From contig CP141144.1 in the NCBI GenBank assembly GCA_035235625.1, positions 24,983,014 through 25,047,013 of the forward strand: a DNA stretch of 64,000 nt, written 5' to 3'. Of this stretch, positions 1 to 10,859 are shown one piece after another; the stretch's first letter is position 1; every line of letters starts with the position of its first letter. The DNA is from Saururus chinensis (Eukaryota > Streptophyta > Magnoliopsida > Piperales > Saururaceae). The notes beneath the pieces were generated by a model, which saw only the letters and a program-made list of their open reading frames with translations, was not told the origin of the DNA and searched no databases. The position numbers were made by a program, and so were the translations under genes.

Positions 1-1482
1 TGCGCATTTCAAGGAGTTTTTTTTAAGTTCTAGGATGTTTATTATTGTAATTTATTTATTCATAGTTTATGCTTAGACCTAGGTTATTTTATTTTCATTT
101 AATATATATGGGGAGGGCTAAGAAATTGAAGATGAGTGAGTAAGGCTTGGGGACCCAGGAGCATCTAGTAGTAGGTCAAATAGATTGAGACTGATTATAT
201 GTGAGAGGAGTTTAGTACATGTACCCATAGAGACAGTTATAGGGTGGATTGAGGCTCATCTATATTGGGTGGAATACTTTAGCACTATATCTACATTGAG
301 TTAGAATGTGTAATCTAGGTTGGTTAGGCACTAGTATGCATCACTCTGTTTGAAGGATGATGATGCACTCGTTGGAGTTGCAGGCAAATTCATGTGAGAG
401 TGACACCTGACATCCTTGTTGATGTTATTGGTTGTGAGAGGAGATAACTTACATTTCTACATTTTGATGGATATGTATTTCCACCTAATATTGAGCTTAC
501 TGGGAGTATGCTTGGTTTGCTAAGAGGACCATAGTTGGAGGCATCCTTACTTGAACATTCTATGATATGGGATTTAAGGATGCTTCATGTCAATTCTCAA
601 TATGACATTTGGAGTTCCAGAAAGGAGATAGTAGTTAGGACGATGGCACGGCTTCTACACCTCCTCGCATAGCCACAACTACAATTGGATCTACCCTCTA
701 TTATTTTTGGTAGGATTATGACTTTTTTGCATATCCACACACAGAAGATGTTACTATATCCATACATTTTGTGTCAGATTTTCACTGTGGTACATGTTAG
801 AGTACCTAGAGCATAGCCCACTATGATCGGCATGAGAGCGATTGACCTTGCCGTGGTTTATAGGATGTTACCTCACCATCAAGATGATGATCATGATCCA
901 CATAGAGCAGCAGAGGCACCAACATCAATGGATGATCCAAATCAACGAGTTTCTATTGCTGAATTTAGAGGATTTTAGGATGCGGTGTTTCATAGGCTTA
1001 CAAACATTGATTGCTTACTCAAAGCCCAATTTCCATATGCAAACAATGAGGGGGAGTAGAGTGATGATGATGAGGCCACTCACTGACTTTTATCTTTATT
1101 TTGTATCACTTTTCATGTATTCCATTGGTGAAAACTTTTTCAGTTCATTTAGGTTTCATTTTGACTATGAGATGTATCAAGAAACTGATTGTATGTTGGG
1201 ATATGTGATGGACATGTGATGTGTTGATAGTTCTATATATTTTCAAGACTTTTATTGATGGTTATAACTTTATCAAGCTTTAATGAGTATTTTATTAATT
1301 ATTATTTTAACTTTTTGTCTATTTATGTCAAAAAGGGGAGAAGTGATTAATGAAAATCAAAGTGTTTATCTTTATTTGATTAAATATTACAATTTGAAAG
1401 TCAATGAACTATGTCAAGAGTTGTAATTTTATTTTGATTTTCAAATATGTAGTATTTTGACAAGAAATAGCCAAAGAGGGAA
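1..1482 (+). repeat. 3' internal region of a copia-like LTR retrotransposon, copy A
   Basis: This stretch ends with a purine-rich track (about 1331-1341, AAAAAGGGGAGAAG) and a second one at about 1469-1478 (CCAAAGAGGG) directly before an LTR-like start. That order, purine tract then LTR, marks the 3' end of an internal region read on the plus strand. The same closing sequence appears at 20,030-20,050. Most of the region is occupied by a broken reading frame of unknown function, listed separately. Copia assignment is by association with the gag remnants of the same family at 15.3-17.6 kb and 55.2-56.2 kb. Confidence 0.6.
108..1086 (+). pseudogene. Unrecognised repeat-borne reading frame, copy A (broken)
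   Basis: The frame opens with ATG at 108 (MGRAKK) and can be followed, with frameshifts and stops, to TGA at 1084-1086. The last part reads cleanly in one frame from about 830: MRAIDLAVVYRMLPHHQ, an acidic Asp/His stretch, then a tail ending SDDDEATH, with two in-frame TAG codons. Related copies on the minus strand at 1871-3040, 3995-5156 and 9815-10,020 fill in the middle part, for example VTPDIIANVIGCER and LLGLPRGP. The conserved tail and start suggest one protein of about 320 residues in the ancestral element. I do not recognise a domain with certainty; it vaguely resembles putative plant transposon proteins. It lies just upstream of the LTR, where some copia elements carry an extra open reading frame. 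Confidence 0.55.
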
Positions 1483-1870
1483 TTATAAGAACATATGAGT
1501 CATTTGTCAAGGTTATTGATTGATTGCTTTATCGAAATTATGTCTAAAAACCATGTGTATGTATTGAATCTTAAAATCTAATTTGAGGTTATTGTGATCG
1601 AGTCAAATTTTGAAATGATAGACTTGAAAAATAGGACAGACATGTTCTTATTGATCAAGACAGAAGACTAAAGAAGAATATTATTCAAATCACATTCACA
1701 TACCAAAATTACTTAGATAAGTTTCAAAAGTGATTTCATAGGTTTCAGAATGTTTTAGGGTAAAAAGGGCAAAATGATAAAAAATAGACATAAGATACCT
1801 CAAGCTCTGGTATTCTCTACAATTCAAGTAAACTAGCAGTCACCTAACTATCCAGCAGAAACTCATATTT
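1483..1870 (+). repeat. LTR of the copia-like family, 5' part
   Basis: The sequence from 1483 matches, in inverse orientation, the LTR block at 17,890-19,166, including the run around 1680-1790 that recurs at 63,640-63,760 on the plus strand. It is interrupted near 1815-1870 by an inverted copy of the family's leader and resumes at about 3041. The exact interruption point is uncertain by some tens of bases. Confidence 0.55.
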
Positions 1871-3040
1871 ATCAAACTATGAAAATGTGAACTCTCTCCT
1901 CTCACAACCAATCACATTAGCAATGATGTCAGGTGTCACTCTCACCTGAACTCCTCCAACAACTCCAACGAGTGCACCATCATCCTCTAAACAAAGTGAT
2001 ATATACCATTGCCTTACTAGCCAAAATGCACACTCTGATGTGATATAAAAATAGTAGAAAAATACTTCATCCAATATGAACGAGTCTCAGTCCACCCTAC
2101 GGTTGTCTCTAGGGGTATATGTACTAAACTCCTCTCATCTAATCGGTCGCACCCTATCTGATCCACTGCAGGATGTCGTTGGTCCTTTGAGCCTAACTCA
2201 ATAGTCTTTTTCTTAGCTCTCCCTATCTAGGTTAAATGACAATAAATCAACCTAGGGCTAAGCACAAACTAGGAATAATGAAATGACAATAATAAACATC
2301 CTAGAATTTCAAAAAGCAATGAAATGCATGCCAAAAATTTAAATTTTGAATTTATAATAAACCCTAAATTCTATGTTAGAATGACTCCAAGTTTTAACCC
2401 AAGGTAGATCTCAATGAGTAGATCAAACTTTCTAACTGGACCAATTGTCAATTTTGATCAGAAACATCCAATTTTGAAAAATCCCCAAATTTGTTCAAAA
2501 ACATGAAATGGCCATTCATTTTTCATTAAATCTCAAGTTTTAACAAATCAAATTGTAAAAACTTTAACCAAATCTAGATCAGCCTATTTATAGCATTCCT
2601 ATCAATTCAAATTACATGAAAAATAGTTGAAAAACAACTAAAAATCAAATATTCATTTCAAAACTCACCTTCCCGAAGTGAAAATCAAGAAATTGATGAG
2701 CAAATCCGATGTGGAATCAAGCAAGAACTTCCCAAATTACATTTTCTCTCACTCTTACTCTCTCTGGAAGAAGTTGGACTGAAATAAAAACAAATGGAGC
2801 CATGGCCAATTTTAAAACTGAGCTTTGTCATGAAAAAATTGACCAATAATTGATCGCTAGGGTCGATTGATCGATCGTTCTTAAAATAAATTTGATTTTT
2901 TATTTTCTAAAAAATAAAAAATTCAAAGATTCAAAAAAATCCAAGAAATTCCTAAAATTATTTCAAGACATTTCCCATCAAGATAAAAACTTTCCTATAC
3001 TCAAAACTCATATTAAAAATCAAACACTTAAAATTAGCAA
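1871..3040 (-). repeat. Inverted nested copy B of the repeat family (leader plus start of the unknown frame)
   Basis: Read on the minus strand this is the family's AT-rich leader followed by the first part of the unknown frame; the best open part is 2074-1877 (ending VIGCERREFTF). The homology to copy A stops abruptly at about 1880, in the middle of the frame, so this is a 3'-truncated copy. The equivalent of the start codon at about 2225 is ATA rather than ATG. It separates the two halves of the plus-strand LTR at 1483-3680, so it was inserted later than that LTR. Confidence 0.55.
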
Positions 3041-3680
3041 AGTTGAGCTTTCTATTGACTACATTCTTTAAAGATCATTTCAATTAGCCAACGAGGGATC
3101 GTTCAATTGTTCTTTTCATGAATAGTTGTTGAGGGTTTATTTATAACATCACACACAACTTGAGTTGTGGCAAAGTTATTCATCAAGGAGTTATTGAAGA
3201 AGCTCAAAGGTGAATCATCAATCAAAGAAGACGCTTTTGATTGTCTCTTGAAAAAGACAAAAATAAAGTAAGGAGGGAGAAAGCTTTAAGATATGCGAAG
3301 GATGACATGAAGGCCAATAACAAATAGAGAAGGATATCTAAATAAGAAGGAGTTGTGTTAGAGTCTTTACGAGATGTTGGTAGTTTGCTTGTGTCATATA
3401 AGGTCTTGCTTGTTAGTGCATCTATTTGGCCCTTTGAGGTTGTTGTAGTTTTTTACCCTACTTTTGGTTTTCCACACAAAAATCTTGTATGTTCTTGCTT
3501 GATTTGTAATTTGATTATCGATATATTAATCTTCAATGCACATAGATATAAGTTTTTTTTTGTTTTTCCTTAAAAAATAATTTTTTGCATGTAGAGGTTA
3601 TAACTCTTACTTGCTGAAGTATTAGTTTTATGAGCAATCTAATAATCTGCTAGGTCTATTAGACGCATATTAAACTCTCA
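3041..3680 (+). repeat. LTR of the copia-like family, 3' part
   Basis: This plus-strand block aligns with the reverse complement of 17,890-18,500. Shared landmarks are the stretch at 3355-3410 (also at 58,095-58,170) and the terminus at 3640-3680 ending TTAAACTCTCA. The LTR therefore ends at 3680. The short open frame at 3355-3573 inside it is not a gene. Confidence 0.6.
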
Positions 3681-3994
3681 ATTTATAGCTGAGGATTTTG
3701 ATTGACAATTTGCTTTATGTCTTGCTATCTACCATGATTAGCATGCTTGCATCAATTGGGTGGTATTAGTTTTGATCAATTCTTCCTAGATTTGCTTACT
3801 TTCCAAAAGGTGTATTTTTGGTCATTTTATGGACTTGCTAGAATGTGTTTATTTGTGCTTGATTGATTCATCATGTCTAATTCTTCTTTTAGTGATAATG
3901 AGAATTTAGATGTTGAAAATCTTTTTAGATAAGTCATTGAAAGTAGTAAAAAATTGAAAAAACTTTGAGAAACTTGTCAAATTCAATGAGGAGA
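3681..3994 (+). repeat. Start of an internal region downstream of the LTR
   Basis: Sequence following the LTR terminus runs into a short frame beginning ATGTCTAATTCTTC at about 3873 (MSNSSFSDNENLD), which stops after some 20 codons. It looks like the leader and the very start of a gag frame, cut off by inverted copy C at about 3995. No primer-binding site is preserved well enough to call. Confidence 0.35.
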
Positions 3995-5156
3995 AAATTA
4001 AATCATCCATCAATGCTAGTGCTTATGTTGTTGCATCTGCTCCTCTCTATGGCACATGAGCATCATTCTGATGGTGAGATAACATCTTATGAACCACTAC
4101 AATGTCAATCGCTCTCATGTCAATCATAGTGGGCTCTGCTCTAGGTATCCTCACATGTACCATAGTAAAAATCTAACACATGATGTACGAGTAAGGTAAC
4201 ATCTCATAGATGTGGCCATGTAGGAATGTCATAATCCTTCCAAAAATAATGGAGGGCAAATCCAACTCTAGTTGCGGTGTGATAGGAGATGTAGAAGTCG
4301 TGTCATCATCCTATCTAATCTCTCCTTCCTAGCACTCCAAATGTCATATTGAGCAATACCAGAAGCAACCTGGAATCATGTGTCATAGAGTGTGCCAACA
4401 ATGAAACCTCAAGCTTTGGTCCTCTAGGTAAACCAAGCAAACGCCAAATCAACTCATTGACAAGTGGAAATACATATACATCAAAGTAAGGATATGTGAG
4501 CTTTATCCTCTCACAATCACTAACATCCACAATAATGTCAGGTGTCATTCTCACCTAACCTCTGCTTGTAACTCTAACTAGGGCACCATTATCCTTCAAA
4601 TGGAGTGATGTGTACCACCACCTGACCAACTTATAGTACACACTCTAACCCGATGTAGAGATAATGCAAAAGTACTCCATCCAATATAGACGAGCCTCAA
4701 TCTATCCTATAGTTATCTCTAGGGATACATGTACTAAACTTTACTTGCATCTAATAGGTCTGACTCTATCTAACCCACTACTAGGTGCCCCTGGGTCCCT
4801 TGAGCTTGTCTCAACAATATTCTATTTCTTAGCTCTCCCCATCTAGATTAAATGACAATAAAGCAACCTAGGCTAACCAAAAATAAGGAATAAGTATATG
4901 ACAATAATAAACATCCTAGAATTTTTAAAAAAACTTGAAATACACACAAAAATTCAAGTTTTAAATTTTAAATAAACCCTAAAAAAAATTTGTGTCAAAT
5001 TGACTCCAAATTTGAAACCAAAGTAGATTTCAGTGAGTAGATCAAACTTTATAACTAGCCTTACTGTCAATTTTGATCATAAACATCTAAATTTGAAAAA
5101 TCCACAAATTGTGAAAAAACATTGAAACTGGACTTTATGTTTTTATGAAATCTCCA
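3995..5156 (-). pseudogene. Unrecognised repeat-borne frame, copy C (minus strand, broken)
   Basis: On the minus strand the frame opens at ATG 4842-4840 and extends towards 3995, where it matches the His/Asp-rich tail of copy A. The best open part, 4554-4315, reads MRMTPDIIVDVSDCER, then YFDVYVFPLVNELIWRLLGLPRGP. Upstream of the start (4843-5156) is the same AT-rich leader as in copy B. A non-autonomous LTR element has inserted at 5157, right behind the leader. The copy carries frameshifts and stops and is not functional. Confidence 0.5.
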
Positions 5157-5477
5157 TGTTGTGAATCTGTGTCCACAATAGCCTAGCTAGCCAATAACTA
5201 GAAGGGAGTGGCGTAGGAATGCCGGGAAAGATGGGAGGAGCGGCATGACCGCCGGACAGGGGAGAGAGGCAGGGGAGAAGAAAGGATTAGACACTAACCC
5301 TTACATTTAAATAGATAATCCCAATAGGCTCACTAACAGGCACCTAAGTCCCTGTAACATAATTAAAAGAAAGCACTAATATCCTAATTAACCTAATTAC
5401 CAAAATGCCCTTATTACATAATTACCTAATTACCCTAGCACGTGGCCCTAGTGGTAGCCCCTAGGACATTCACAACA
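5157..5477 (-). repeat. Left (3') LTR of the non-autonomous element
   Basis: A 321-bp repeat with TGTTGTGAA and TTCACAACA termini. It lacks about 24 bases, near 5305, that are present in the right LTR at about 8139-8162, and otherwise differs by scattered substitutions. Confidence 0.85.
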
Positions 5478-7375
5478 TTCCATGCCGCTTCTGCATCACC
5501 TCATCCTTGAGGTGACCTAAAACTCCAAACATTGGGCCTACCATAGCTCCGTTGTGAACAGTCGGTGCGGAACCATAGATGAGACACGCAAAATGATGGA
5601 GTGGCTCACTACTCAAAAGCAGACGTGCAAAAGCCAGCACAAACATGAGGGGAGTGCAAGTAACTGAACCCAAGGGCAAGACATAGCTATGGGTGGAAGA
5701 GATGGAAGATGAAGGAGGCAGTAGAGCAAAGGAGCGGGCCCGACTTGTTGGGTACACAATAATGTGGAGTGCTTTCACGGGTCTCCAACAAGTGAGGTCA
5801 CCGTAGGGACTATAGGGCACCACAAGACTGCCCACAGAGGGCATCAGACAACAGCAAGGTCTGCCCACAGAGAGCATCAGACAACATCAAGGTCAGACAA
5901 ATACTAAAGGCAACAATTGGCATAGGCAGCAGCAACGCAACAACCTTAAACATGGGTGAAGGAATGGACCCAAGTGGCCACCCCCATGATAGAGCCAAAG
6001 AAGGCCCATCCCATGTACGAAGCTATGGCTAATAGATCCAAGTAGGGTCAGACACATGCAAAGCCCACCAAGAAGGACTGCCAAGTTTTAGTATAGCCCA
6101 TGACACACACATATTGTGTGAGTGTCAAGCAAACAAAATAAGGCATGTATGTCTAGTATAACTCCTCGTGGAAACCTGGTGAAAAGAGGGATACAGGCAG
6201 ACCCGTGGGAGGAGGGCCCAGTAGTGTGAAATTTAGGCAGCTGGCATAGATAAACAGGACAAGGTAACTTAATCCAGAGATTTCGGGCCTTCAAAGATTT
6301 ATGATTCGACAGTTGAGCGGCATCTCCAAACCAGAAAAACAAATCCAGAAAATCCCATGTGAGGGAAAACTGCTGGCCCAAAGATTGCAACGACGACGGC
6401 TCCTCTGGCGCTACAACGGTGGCTACATTCGTGGTGGAGCTGAATGGGCAAAGGACGACGAGGCCAGGGTTCAAGTGAGGGGGCGACTGCTGGAAAGCCC
6501 CAACTTGGGCGATTTGGCCGCTCATCCACTATTTTAGACAGTGAAACAGGGAACAGATCTAGCAGAGGAGAAGAAGGGTACCGAGTTGCTAGCGATCGGG
6601 GCTCTGGCAAAAGGCGGAGCGCAGAAGGAGGTGGGCATTTTCTGGGCCTCGAGCCTTAGACAGTTCAGAGGATTCGTGAGGGAGATGGGCATGAAATCGA
6701 CAGCGACAGACTCGATAGTGCTCGCAGAGGACCAGGTGGCTCTCGTTCGGCGCAGGCGTAGCCGGTCCTTGAACGACTTCCAGATGATCTTCTAGCTCTC
6801 TACAATGATGACGACATGAGCATCTTCGCCCATCGCTCTGCCAGACTCCTCTTCCCAGATGATGACGAGGAGGGTCCAGCTCGGGGCAGCCGGCTGCATG
6901 GGTGTCGGCGTGGATTTCTCGCAACAGATGATGGAGCCAAGAGTGAGGCTGTGGGCGCCATGTCTAGCAGGGGGCTGGTCGTCTCCCCAAAACCTTGCCT
7001 GGTTGCCCGGTAATGGAAAGACCACTGCCTTGCTCTCCTTCTCGACTAGATCCAGCGGCACGAACCTTCTCCCAAGTAGATTTTTGGAGTTGACCCCACA
7101 AGTGGTGCCCCACCGGCCAGTGTAAATCCCCATCTACACCCACAGCCACTTCCTCCCACTGGCAACGGACTTGAACGTGAGCCGCACAAGGTCAGCCTTG
7201 GAAAGGTGGAACGATGCTGCAGTGATAACAGACGTGGCCAGATCAGATTGCATGCCTTCTCACGCGAACAGCAGGAAGACAGTGGTCTGCGGGGGGGGAG
7301 TGCATGATTCTCACTTTGCAATCAGTCACAGATGGAGATAATTCCATTCGGCGACTGGCCGGAACCGGCAAGGGT

Positions 7376-7535
7376 GGTGGTGGTGGATCCAGAAATGGCG
7401 GTGGATGTGCATGTGGTACCCGCCGCCGTAACCTGGCTCTAACACCGATGTTGTGAACCGGTGTCCACAACGACCTAGCTAGCCGGTACCAAGAAAGGAG
7501 CAATGCAAGAAGGCCAAGAAAGGGGGGGACAGGGC
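7376..7535 (-). repeat. Duplicated leader and LTR head inside the non-autonomous element
   Basis: The run 7376-7535 repeats 7926-8085: the same GC-rich leader ending in a TGGCTCT-type primer site followed by TGTTGTGAAC and the first 85 or so bases of the LTR. The inner copy stops being LTR-like after about 7535. It looks like an extra LTR end produced by a template-switch or by nested insertion. Confidence 0.6.
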
Positions 7536-7992
7536 AAAGAACAAAGGACTTGTGCAGGACAGCCTCGCTCAGTTGCACTCGCCCTGCGATTGAGCCACAG
7601 CTGATAGGGAGGGCGGTTAGGACGACAGTTGAGTGGAAAGGCAAAAGCTTTAGAAGCAAAATCCATAGCGGTGAGGAAGGGCTGCTGAGCCTTGAACTCT
7701 GTGCGGCAAGACATCAGCCCGGCCTTCTCGACCTCAACCAAATCTATCTCCTTGTGTCTAAAGTCCACCTAGGACATGTCCTTCACCTTGTACTCCCTCC
7801 ACCAGCAATAACCTCGTTGGAATGGTAGAACTGTGGCCAACCACCATCGGTAGGCCAAGCCAGCAGCAGCAGGGCTTGTTTTGAAGAGGAGGCAGACTCA
7901 GATCCTTCGTCTATGCGGCAATGGTGGTGGTGGATCCAGGAATGGCAGTGGATGTGCACATGGTACCCGCCAAAGTTTGGCTCTTATACCAA

Positions 7993-8336
7993 TGTTGTGA
8001 ACTGGTGTTCACAATGGCCTGGCTAGCCAGTAATGAGAAGGGAGTGGCGCAAGAAGGCCAGGAAAGGGGGGAGAAGCGGCATGGCCGCCGGAAAGGGGAG
8101 AGAGGCAGGGGAGAAGAGGAGAGGATTAGACACTAATTGATTCATTCCATTAATCCACTTAGGGCGTAAATAAATAATCCTAATGGGCTCACTAACAGGC
8201 ACTTGAGGCCCAATAACATAATTAAAAGAAAGCACTAATACCCTAATTAATTTAATTATCTAAATTCCCTTATTATATAATTACCTAATTACCCTAGCAC
8301 ATGGCCCCAGTGGCAGCCCGTAGGATGTTCACAACA
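7993..8336 (-). repeat. Right (5') LTR of the non-autonomous element
   Basis: A 344-bp repeat with the same inverted termini as its partner. The tRNA-Met-type primer-binding site adjoins its inner edge, which fixes the element's orientation as minus. Confidence 0.85.
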
Positions 8337-8341
8337 CTCCA

Positions 8342-9444
8342 CATTTCCTTTTACTTTGCTTTTAAGTTGCTTTTCTTCATAATTTTTGAATAAAAAAAGA
8401 AAAAACTTCAAAGACAAAAAAAAAAATAGATGTTACTTTTGAGTTTCATTGCGAAGTTTTATAGTTTTTGTATATGTTCAACTCTTTAATTAAAGATCAT
8501 TCATTTACTTTTAAGCTAAAAGCACCTTTATGTGTGGTTAACATGCTTTAATTAAGAGAATGATGCACCAAGGAAAGTGAAGATCAATATGATTTTCCTT
8601 TGCTTGTTGTTACAATTCTTGGCTTTCTAAAATTTTCGTACACTATGTTAAACTTGAGACAATTTATGAGTGAAAATCAAAACATAATTTTTTGACATAA
8701 GTTGACTTGAGAGTTTAGATTATAGTAAAGTTTTAGGGATAAAAATTAGATAAACTAATGCTAGACTTCTATCTATGATTCAATGGCACAAAAAAATCCT
8801 TGTAACAAGACATCGAATGTGTAATTTAAAACTTTATTTCTTCAAAATAAAGGAATTTTTCTCGTAAAGATGATGGGGTAGGGCTACCTACTTAGGTGAG
8901 TCCGGGCAAGTATGAAGCTCTCATCCACTTAACATAATAAAAACTAAAAAAATGAGAATAAAAAAACTATGAATGATGCAAGTTGAGAGGATTTAGAAAA
9001 GGCTAAGCTCTTAAAAATGAATCAAAGAAAAATATCATAACTTAGAAAAGGTCAATGGAAAAATAATTATGTATTTATTTTCATATATCTTTTAGAAAAT
9101 GATGTAAATGGATTCTAGCTAAAGTGAGTAAAAATGAGAATTATTCTTTACTAGAATCTGAACAAATTTATCTCTTTCAAATAAGAAAGGCTTTAAGAGA
9201 TTTATTAGTGAAGCAGACAAGAGTTAAACATTGGTAGTTTCTTTGAAAATTGTTAAAAGAGAGTTAAAATATTAAAATCAAGAAATGACAATCAAAAATC
9301 ACAAACCAGTGGAGTAAACTAACTAACAACAAGGTATAAGAAGACCATAATGCATGGATGTCCTAAAGTTAAGACTTAAATTAATGAAAGTTGACAAGAG
9401 AGCACAACATGTTTTTATTTTATGAAGTCATTAATTTTTAGTCA
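8342..9444 (+). repeat. Copia-like family, 3' non-coding internal region
   Basis: This gene-free, AT-rich stretch is homologous over its whole length, in the same orientation, to 56,600-57,720. Shared landmarks are a Lys-codon-like A-rich run near 8390-8430, the segment at 8870-8925 (matching 57,170-57,230), and the end near 9370-9430. No reading frame is preserved in either copy, so it is probably untranslated internal sequence. Confidence 0.6.
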
Positions 9445-9814
9445 ATTCTGAAAGTTGAATATTCGTCTAATCGACCTAGTGGATCACTAGATTGCTTTTA
9501 AAAATAATATTTTCAATAAGTAGGAATTAAGAGTTCTAGCTTATATGCGCAAAAAAAATTTTATTAAGTAGAATGATTAAAACCTAATGTTCTCTCAAAA
9601 TCTTAGTCATGAAATATCAATCGATCAACCACCAATCAATCCACACATGAACACAACGATTTACTTGGAAAACCCAAACTAGGGTAACAAACCACGATAA
9701 TTCCAAAGGAACCAAATCAATACACTAGAAACCAAGAGTTTATATGGACACAAGCAAACCACCAACCTTGTTTAGACTCTAACATAAGCTCCTCTTGTTT
9801 AGATCATTATTGTT
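9445..9814 (-). repeat. Copia-like LTR fragment (minus)
   Basis: This block closely matches 17,890-18,255 in the same orientation, including the recurring ATTCGTCTAATCGAC landmark near the LTR terminus. Only about 370 bases of the roughly 1.3-kb LTR are present. Confidence 0.6.
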
Positions 9815-10020
9815 GTCTTTCAAGTCATAGTTAGCTCTATCCTAGGCAGTCCCACGTGTATCACTGTAAAGAATCGACAGAAGATGTAGGGGTATGGCAG
9901 CATCTCATGAGTGTGGTCATGCAAGAACTCCATAATCCTCCCAAAGATGACAGAGGGTAAATCAAGCTCTAAATGAGGTTGGGCTAGGAGATGTAGTAAT
10001 CTAGTCATCGTCTTGCTCAG
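9815..10020 (-). pseudogene. Unrecognised repeat-borne frame, fragment D
   Basis: The minus strand from 10,008 reads MTRLLHLLAQPHLELD, PSVIFGRIMEFLHDHTHEM and then PYIFCRFFTVIHV. The same stretch occurs in copy A at about 640-830, but here without stop codons, so it gives the best view of this part of the ancestral protein. Only this middle segment is present. Confidence 0.5.
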
Positions 10021-10859
10021 TTAAAGATATCCCACTAGGATTACAAGTAATAAATCATAAAATTATATTCCTGCAAGTTTCAAGTGTGTGAAATGTGATT
10101 TAAAAGTATAAGCATAACTTTCCAAGATAAAGAAAATTAAGCAGAAATTGCTGACACAATCATTTTCATCACTTAATTAATTACTTGAACTTTCTACGTG
10201 AAATTGATCTCTTTAAAAACAAACATGCTTTTAAAAGAGAATAAGCGACAAAACCACATAAAAGAAAAAAAAATGAAGGAAATACAAAAAATACTCTAAA
10301 ACATCCTAAAAGAAAAATAAGAAAGAAAATATCATTCTACACCCCCCAACCTAAATTGAACATTGTCCACAATGTTAAAGAAAATATATACTACATTGAC
10401 CAGAATAAGTAAGAGAGGAAAAGAAAGATATCACCTGAGAGTAGCAACGAAAGAAATAATCCATGAATTTGAAAGTGAAGTACATAAGATTGAGAGAAAA
10501 GAGATAAATATAAGTGACGAGCATTCCCCCAAACCTAAAGTACTACATCCCATAAAAGAAACAAAAACTATATTAAGAAAAGAAACAAAAGTAGAGAAAA
10601 ATAAGTAAATAAAGCCTAAATGAAGCAAAGAAGATAAACAAAATGAAGTTAAAGATATATATCAAAAACATGGGTTGCCTCCCAAGAAATGCTAAGTTTA
10701 TTATCTTCAGCTAGACAATGTCAACACTCACAAATATGTCTGGGTGGTTTGTAAATATTGGCATTGGCTCTTCTCTTAAAGTATCCAAAAGGATGACTCA
10801 ATAAAACTAAAAGGCATGACTTGGTTATGGGTTTCTTCTACAAAAGATGGACCTCTAAT

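Larger units (their letters stand above)
5157..8336 (-). mobile_element. Complete non-autonomous LTR retrotransposon with chromovirus-like 3' tail
   Basis: Two direct repeats, 5157-5477 and 7993-8336, both start TGTTGTGAA and end TTCACAACA, and are bracketed by an exact 5-bp target duplication CTCCA (5152-5156 and 8337-8341). The element reads on the minus strand: inside the right LTR is a primer-binding site for initiator tRNA-Met (TTGGTATAAGAGCC, 7992-7977). The internal 2.5 kb is much more GC-rich than its surroundings and has no reverse transcriptase, RNase H or integrase. Only its 3' end, next to the left LTR, resembles a Ty3 polyprotein: residues HLKDEVMQKRH correspond to the tail after the chromodomain in the element at 20,087-25,451. 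The internal origin is otherwise unknown. It must have been mobilised by another element's enzymes. Confidence 0.85.

Noticed and set aside
6088..7768. Multiple 90-145-codon frames on both strands as host genes
   Set aside because: They lie inside the 5157-8336 retroelement, overlap each other on opposite strands and reflect its GC-rich interior. None gave a recognisable domain, though captured sequence is not excluded.
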